A DNA stretch of 11,387 nt from Alphaproteobacteria bacterium (lineage in GTDB: Bacteria; Pseudomonadota; Alphaproteobacteria; Paracaedibacterales; CAIULA01), in contig JAIEMR010000005.1 in the NCBI GenBank assembly GCA_019751935.1, positions 1-11,387 on the forward strand. Reading direction: 5' to 3'. The translations under genes and the position numbers were made by a program. Below the pieces are notes generated by a model, which saw nothing but the letters and a program-made list of their open reading frames with translations, had not been told where the DNA came from and made no database searches. Positions within the stretch are counted from its first letter, which is position 1; every line of letters starts with the position of its first letter. Below are positions 7,321 to 11,387 of this stretch, one piece after another.

Positions 7321-8385
7321 ATGATTGATTTACGAAGTGATACTGTAACAAAGCCAACCTCTTTCATGAGAGAAGCTATCTTTAATGCTGAGGTGGGAGA
7401 TGATGCTTATGGTGAAGACAGAAGCGTTAATAGACTTCAAGACTATTGCAAAGATCTTTTTCAAGTTGAAGATGCACTTTTTGTAACAAGCGGAATGCTT
7501 GGAAATCGTTTGGCACTCTTGAGTCAAACTTCTCCAGGAGATGAGGTTGTTACAGACTATTCTTATCATATTAATTTTTTTGATAGCGCTGCTGCAGCTT
7601 CTGTTTGTCAGGTTGTTTTAAATACTCGCCACACAGAAAATGGTATTCTAACGCCTGAAGAAGTTGAAAAGGCTCTTGATTCAAAACCACGGTACCATCA
7701 TTTTGCTCAAGTAAAATTAGTTTCAATTGAAAATACAATTAATGGGTGGGCAGGGAAGATTTTTCCCTTTGAGGATATAAAGAAGCTAAAGACTTATGCG
7801 ATACAAAAAGGGATACTGCTTCATTTAGATGGAGCACGGCTTTTTAATGCCCACGTTGAGACCTTAATACCTTTTTCTGAATATGCCAGGCAGGCAGATA
7901 CTTTGAGTGTTTGTTTTTCGAAAGGCCTTGGGGCGCCCTTTGGGTCTATGCTGATGGGCAAAAAAGAAACGATAGAAAAAGCTAAGCGTTATAGAGTTTG
8001 GCTTGGAAGCGGAGTCCATCAGATGGGACTTTATGCGAACGCCGCTCTGTATGCTCTTCAAAATAATATCCCTTCTTTAAAGCAAGATCACGTATTGGCA
8101 GCCCTTCTTGCTGAAAAACTAGCTAGCATTTCAGAGTTAAAGCTAGAAGCCACTCCTTCTGAAACCAATATGGTGCAGTTTTCATTAACAAAGTCTGGTA
8201 GCGATTGCCAAAATTTTCTTAAACGATCTCAAGAGAAAGGGCTTCTTCTTTTTCCATGGTTACCTTCAAAGGTTAGAGCTGTTGTTCATCGCCCTATTAG
8301 CGAAAAAGACATACTGAAAGCTGTTCAAATTATTCAAGAGGTTCTATTGGAAACAACCTTATCAAAAAAGTTAGGAAAAGAATGA
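7321..8385 (+). CDS. Threonine-aldolase-family PLP enzyme, copy 1
   Basis: ATG 7321 gives the standard family N-terminus MIDLRSDTVTKPT; a TTG at 7309 is also in frame, and no good ribosome binding site precedes either. The 354-residue fold-type I PLP enzyme aligns well with low-specificity L-threonine aldolase (compare E. coli LtaE). The PLP Lys is Lys201 in CFSKGLGAP, Asp170 (HLDGARLFNA) pairs with the pyridine nitrogen, and His83 stacks on PLP. His127 before LVSIENT matches E. coli His126, and Arg319 (VRAVVH) is the likely carboxylate ligand. The family cleaves beta-hydroxy amino acids to glycine plus an aldehyde, or the reverse. Two departures stand out: GSGVHQMG (H233) replaces the usual GGGMRQ, and FDSAA replaces FEAGG. 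A modified substrate range is likely. It is coupled to the next gene by ATGA. Confidence 0.88.
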   Translation: MIDLRSDTVTKPTSFMREAIFNAEVGDDAYGEDRSVNRLQDYCKDLFQVEDALFVTSGMLGNRLALLSQTSPGDEVVTDYSYHINFFDSAAAASVCQVVLNTRHTENGILTPEEVEKALDSKPRYHHFAQVKLVSIENTINGWAGKIFPFEDIKKLKTYAIQKGILLHLDGARLFNAHVETLIPFSEYARQADTLSVCFSKGLGAPFGSMLMGKKETIEKAKRYRVWLGSGVHQMGLYANAALYALQNNIPSLKQDHVLAALLAEKLASISELKLEATPSETNMVQFSLTKSGSDCQNFLKRSQEKGLLLFPWLPSKVRAVVHRPISEKDILKAVQIIQEVLLETTLSKKLGKE

Positions 8386-9428
8386 AGCAGGTTTTCAAAA
8401 TCGATTTATTCAGTGATACGAACACGAACCCTAGTCAAGAAATGCGTACTTTTATGTGCCAGGCTAAGGTTGGTAATGAGGTAGCTGGTGAGGATCAAAC
8501 TGTGAATCATCTTTTAGAAAGAGTTTGTGATCTTTTGGGGAAGGAAAGCGCAACCTTTTTGCCTTCTGGTACAATGTGCAACGGGATTTCTTACAGGGTT
8601 TTATGTAAAAGACCAGGCGATATGATTATTTTGGATAAATCAGCTCATTCTTTGCATAAATCATCTGGAATGATTGCGGGGCTGGCTCAAGCCATTTCTT
8701 ATCCTATTGATGGAGAAAGAGGAATATTCACAGCCTCTCAGGTTGAACCTATTTTAGCGCAAGATAAAGGATACAATGTCCCTGTGCCGCGCGTTGTTTC
8801 AATAGAGCAAACGACAAACTTTGGGGGTGGTGCAATTTGGCCTTTTGAAACGATGAAAGATGTTTGTGACCTTGCGCATAAACATCATGCTTATACTCAT
8901 TTGGATGGCGCTCGTTTGCTAAGCGCTGTTGTTGAAACGGGAATTTCTGCAAAAATATATTCTCATCTCTTTGATGCTGTTTGGATCGATTTTTCTAAAA
9001 GCCTGGGAGCTCCTATGGGAGCCGTTCTAGCTGGATCAAAAGATTTTATAGAAGAGGCTTGGTACTACAAGTTTCAGCAAGGAGGAGGAATGCATCAAGC
9101 TGGTATTTTAGCCGCAGGATGTCTTTATGCATTAGATCATAATGTGCAAAAACTCAAAGAAACCCATGGTCTAGCAAAACAACTAGGAGAGCTTTTAAAA
9201 TCTTTTTCTTTTTTTAAAGTAAGACCTATTGAAACCAATATCATATGCATGGAGGTAAACCATCCTGTTTTAGATGCTTTTGATTTCGAGCGCCTTCTTA
9301 AAGAGAAAGGAATTCGAGTGTTCGCTTTTGATAAGAATACAATTCGAATTACGGTACATCTCGATATTAAAGAAAGTGATATCCAAGAAGTTGTGTCCTC
9401 AATAAAAACCATTCAAAAAAACCAGTAA
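8382..9428 (+). CDS. Threonine-aldolase-family PLP enzyme, copy 2
   Basis: This 348-residue protein is a paralog of the preceding gene in the beta-eliminating lyase/threonine aldolase family. It keeps the PLP Lys206 (DFSKSLGAPMG), Asp175 (HLDGARLL), His89, and Arg322 (IRITVHLD). It is more divergent than copy 1: the segment matching E. coli His126 reads NVPVPRVVSIEQTTN, so that His is absent and IENT has become IEQT. The His89 loop is HSLHKSSGM instead of HNYLFEAGG. Like copy 1 it has His (GGGMHQAG, H238) where the family usually has Arg. It is probably a PLP lyase or aldolase acting on a different substrate, or a partner subunit of copy 1. The start overlaps the upstream stop (ATGA), with AGGA 5 nt before it. 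Confidence 0.86.
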   Translation: MKQVFKIDLFSDTNTNPSQEMRTFMCQAKVGNEVAGEDQTVNHLLERVCDLLGKESATFLPSGTMCNGISYRVLCKRPGDMIILDKSAHSLHKSSGMIAGLAQAISYPIDGERGIFTASQVEPILAQDKGYNVPVPRVVSIEQTTNFGGGAIWPFETMKDVCDLAHKHHAYTHLDGARLLSAVVETGISAKIYSHLFDAVWIDFSKSLGAPMGAVLAGSKDFIEEAWYYKFQQGGGMHQAGILAAGCLYALDHNVQKLKETHGLAKQLGELLKSFSFFKVRPIETNIICMEVNHPVLDAFDFERLLKEKGIRVFAFDKNTIRITVHLDIKESDIQEVVSSIKTIQKNQ

Positions 9429-9435
9429 GGCAAAA

Positions 9436-11154
9436 ATGAAACTTTCTCATCAAACTCTTTTTTCTTTTTACTGGAAGTTTATCAAATCCGAAAAAAAGAG
9501 GTTTTTGCTGTTTATACTGATGCCTATCATTTGGTGTTCCGCTGAAACTTATGCTCCCTACCTGATTAAGATCTGCCTTGATAAGATGGTGCTTTTTCCA
9601 GAAGATGCTCAGTCGTCTTTGATTGATTCTATTCTTGTGTACGTTTTTCTAATGATTTGCGTCGAAGGATCTTTGCGAATAGCGAGTTATCTTTGTATTG
9701 AAACAATCCCAAAGTTAAAAGAAGAAATCAGAAAAGTCACAGCAGAAATTATTGAATCTCATCCTTACAGTTTTTTTCAATCCCATCACTCGGCCAGAAT
9801 TGTGTCCTCTTTAAAGAGCCTTGTAGACGGATTTGAACAATTATTGACTAGTTTTCTTTATGGTTTGTATCCGATTACAATCACGTTTTGTGTATCTTTA
9901 GTCTTAATCAATCATGTTAGCAGCTTGCTCTCATGTCTTTTCCTATTTTGGTATTTAGGAATGAATATAATTACCTTTATTTTTCTGAAACCAACTCTTC
10001 AAACTTCGCACGATTATGCTCTTGTAGAAAGTAAGCAGATGGGATTTATTGGCGATCTATTCAAAAATACGTTGATTGTTAAAACTTTCTCTTCTCATTC
10101 ACTGGATCAGAGTTTGTTTGAGAATTTCCAAAAAGAAACTTTACAAAAAGCAAAAAATGCTGAGTGGATAACTTTTAAAGCAGATTCCTGGAGAGGGGGA
10201 ATTTCCTTTCTTTTGTTGTCTTCTCTATTTGTTTTTTTGATTATTGGTTGGCAGCTAGGTTTTATCACTTTAGGAGATTTTGCCTTTATTACAGCCACCT
10301 GTTTTTATGTGAGGCGATCAACCTGGATGGCGGCTGTTCAATTTTTGTCTTTTGTTAAGAATCTCGGCATAGCCAAACAATCTTTTGATCTTTTAGTGAG
10401 CTCATCGGAAGATCCTCATCATAGTTTTAAAAAATTAAATGAACCTTTGTCTGGGACAATTTCTTTTGAATCTGTGGATTTTGGCTATGACCAAGATAAA
10501 AAAATTTACAATGATTTTAATTTAACGATTGCAGCTGGCGAGAAAGTAGGGGTTATGGGTCCCTCTGGGGCAGGAAAGACAACGCTGATTCATTTGCTTT
10601 TTCGGTTGTTAACTCCAGATGTGGGAAAAATCTTTGTGGGAGGCTATGACGTAGAGGATTTGGATGAAGAGTTTTTAAAAGAACAAATTGCCTATGTTCC
10701 TCAACATGCCACGCTATTTCATCGATCCATTTTTGAGAACATTCATTATGGAAATCCTGAGGCAACTTTTGAGGAAGTTATAGAGGCCTCTAAGGCATGT
10801 TTGTGTTATCCCTTTGTTATCGATTTAAAATTAGGATACGAAACGATTATTGGAGAAGATGGTTTGAAGCTTTCAGGAGGGCAACGACAAAGGGTTGCTC
10901 TTGCACGAGCGTACTTGAAAAACTCTCCTATTATTATTCTTGATGAAGCAACTTCAGCTTTAGATTTTTTAGCAGAAGATAAAATTCTGGATGCTTTCAT
11001 ACAGCAAAACAGGACGATTCTCTTGATCTCTCACCGGCCTTCCTCTCTTAAAAAATTAGATCGTATTTTTGTCCTACAAGCTGGAAAGATAATGAGACAA
11101 GGCACCCCTCAAGAAATATTTCACACGCCTGAGATAAAGGAGGCTAGAGGGTGA
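9436..11154 (+). CDS. ABC transporter, fused membrane and ATPase domains (exporter type)
   Basis: This is a 572-residue half-transporter. Six membrane segments can be read at about residues 21-44, 60-86, 136-158, 161-184, 255-280 and 281-304, followed by a nucleotide-binding domain. The Walker A is GPSGAGKTT (375-383), the Q-loop Gln423 (YVPQHATLF), the signature LSGGQ (479-483), the Walker B IIILDE (499-504), the D-loop SALD (507-510), and the H-loop His533. The arrangement is that of type IV (type I exporter) homodimeric ABC exporters such as MsbA and lipid, drug or natural-product pumps in the inner membrane. There is no N-terminal C39 peptidase domain, which argues against bacteriocin leader cleavage. 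It starts 7 nt after the upstream stop with TAAGG 5 nt before its ATG, so it belongs to the operon and most likely exports or flips the product. Confidence 0.93.
   Translation: MKLSHQTLFSFYWKFIKSEKKRFLLFILMPIIWCSAETYAPYLIKICLDKMVLFPEDAQSSLIDSILVYVFLMICVEGSLRIASYLCIETIPKLKEEIRKVTAEIIESHPYSFFQSHHSARIVSSLKSLVDGFEQLLTSFLYGLYPITITFCVSLVLINHVSSLLSCLFLFWYLGMNIITFIFLKPTLQTSHDYALVESKQMGFIGDLFKNTLIVKTFSSHSLDQSLFENFQKETLQKAKNAEWITFKADSWRGGISFLLLSSLFVFLIIGWQLGFITLGDFAFITATCFYVRRSTWMAAVQFLSFVKNLGIAKQSFDLLVSSSEDPHHSFKKLNEPLSGTISFESVDFGYDQDKKIYNDFNLTIAAGEKVGVMGPSGAGKTTLIHLLFRLLTPDVGKIFVGGYDVEDLDEEFLKEQIAYVPQHATLFHRSIFENIHYGNPEATFEEVIEASKACLCYPFVIDLKLGYETIIGEDGLKLSGGQRQRVALARAYLKNSPIIILDEATSALDFLAEDKILDAFIQQNRTILLISHRPSSLKKLDRIFVLQAGKIMRQGTPQEIFHTPEIKEARG
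11137..11143 (+). promoter_or_regulatory. Consensus ribosome binding site for the GTG start at 11151
   Basis: AAGGAGG, a full Shine-Dalgarno match, ends 7 nt before GTG 11151. It supports this non-ATG start, which overlaps the ABC transporter stop as GTGA. Confidence 0.8.
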
Positions 11155-11387
11155 AAATTCAAACGGAGATCATAAAGAATGTTTGTATTGATGTTCTTAG
11201 AAAACGGGAGTCTCCTCTTGTTGTCGCTAAAAAAGTTGTTGGAGATTTGTTAGAGAACGAATATCAAGGATATTCTTCTCATGGGATCATTCGCATTCTA
11301 GAATACGTTCAGGCCATTGATCAAAAAAATATTCTTCCAAGGAATAAACCAGAAACACTCAATGTTTCTGAAAACGCTACAATTGTT
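11151..11387 (+). CDS. Malate/L-lactate dehydrogenase-family (Ldh_2) oxidoreductase, N-terminal part (3' partial)
   Basis: The frame starts at GTG 11151 (GTGA overlap, strong ribosome binding site) and runs open through 79 codons to the right edge. The fragment fits the N-terminus of the Ldh_2 family, which includes malate/L-lactate, sulfolactate and ureidoglycolate dehydrogenases and cyclic imine reductases. It has a helix, then YQGYSSHGIIRILEYVQ, holding the family's conserved SHGxxR signature (His44, Arg48), then the NILP turn. Members use NAD(P)H to interconvert 2-hydroxy and 2-oxo acids or reduce cyclic imines, and are unrelated to classical LDH. In this operon it could act on an acid made by the oxygenase and aldolase steps; that is inference. 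The rest of the enzyme, including the cofactor domain, is outside the window. Confidence 0.8.
   Translation, partial: MKIQTEIIKNVCIDVLRKRESPLVVAKKVVGDLLENEYQGYSSHGIIRILEYVQAIDQKNILPRNKPETLNVSENATIV

Noticed and set aside
9436..11154. Bacteriocin-type peptidase-containing ABC transporter
   Set aside because: The protein begins directly with the first membrane segment and has no C39 peptidase domain, and no precursor peptide is nearby.
1..11387. tRNA, rRNA, insertion sequence, attachment site or riboswitch
   Set aside because: Almost all of the window is coding, and the 141-bp gap holds only a small inverted repeat; no transposase, terminal repeats or structured RNA motif was seen.

Overview
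The window is an AT-rich (roughly 40% GC by eye), densely coded bacterial segment with every credible gene on the + strand. A 5'-truncated gene (to base 484) is followed by a 141-bp gap. From base 626 to the right edge runs one compact operon of at least ten genes, with most stop and start codons overlapping (ATGA or GTGA). The organism cannot be named from the sequence. The base composition and an OTU-protease-like C-terminus in the first gene would fit a host-associated Gram-negative, for example from Legionellales or Holosporales, but this is a guess.

Layout: (1) C-terminal part of a charged, probably coiled-coil protein ending in an OTU-like His-Tyr-Asp motif. (2) Gap with a small inverted repeat and the presumed operon promoter. 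(3) Operon: NAD-dependent epimerase/dehydratase; GT4 glycosyltransferase; radical SAM enzyme with a SPASM-like C-terminus; a WG-repeat protein fused to a degenerate O-methyltransferase domain; two different phytanoyl-CoA-dioxygenase-like (PhyH) Fe(II)/2-oxoglutarate oxygenases; two different threonine-aldolase-family PLP enzymes; an ABC exporter half-transporter; and the start of a malate/L-lactate dehydrogenase-family (Ldh_2) oxidoreductase cut by the window edge.

Taken together, the operon looks like a biosynthesis-and-export cluster for a small, probably glycosylated and amino-acid-derived molecule or surface decoration. A sugar arm (epimerase, glycosyltransferase, radical SAM) sits beside an amino/hydroxy-acid arm (two oxygenases, two aldolase-like PLP enzymes, a 2-hydroxyacid or imine oxidoreductase) and an exporter. 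No NRPS, PKS, carrier protein or RiPP precursor is visible, and I do not recognise the combination as a characterised pathway. The most unusual gene is the WG-repeat/pseudo-methyltransferase fusion. The paired paralogs of two enzyme classes, with altered active-site residues in both PLP enzymes, are the next most interesting feature. The product and pathway order are inference.
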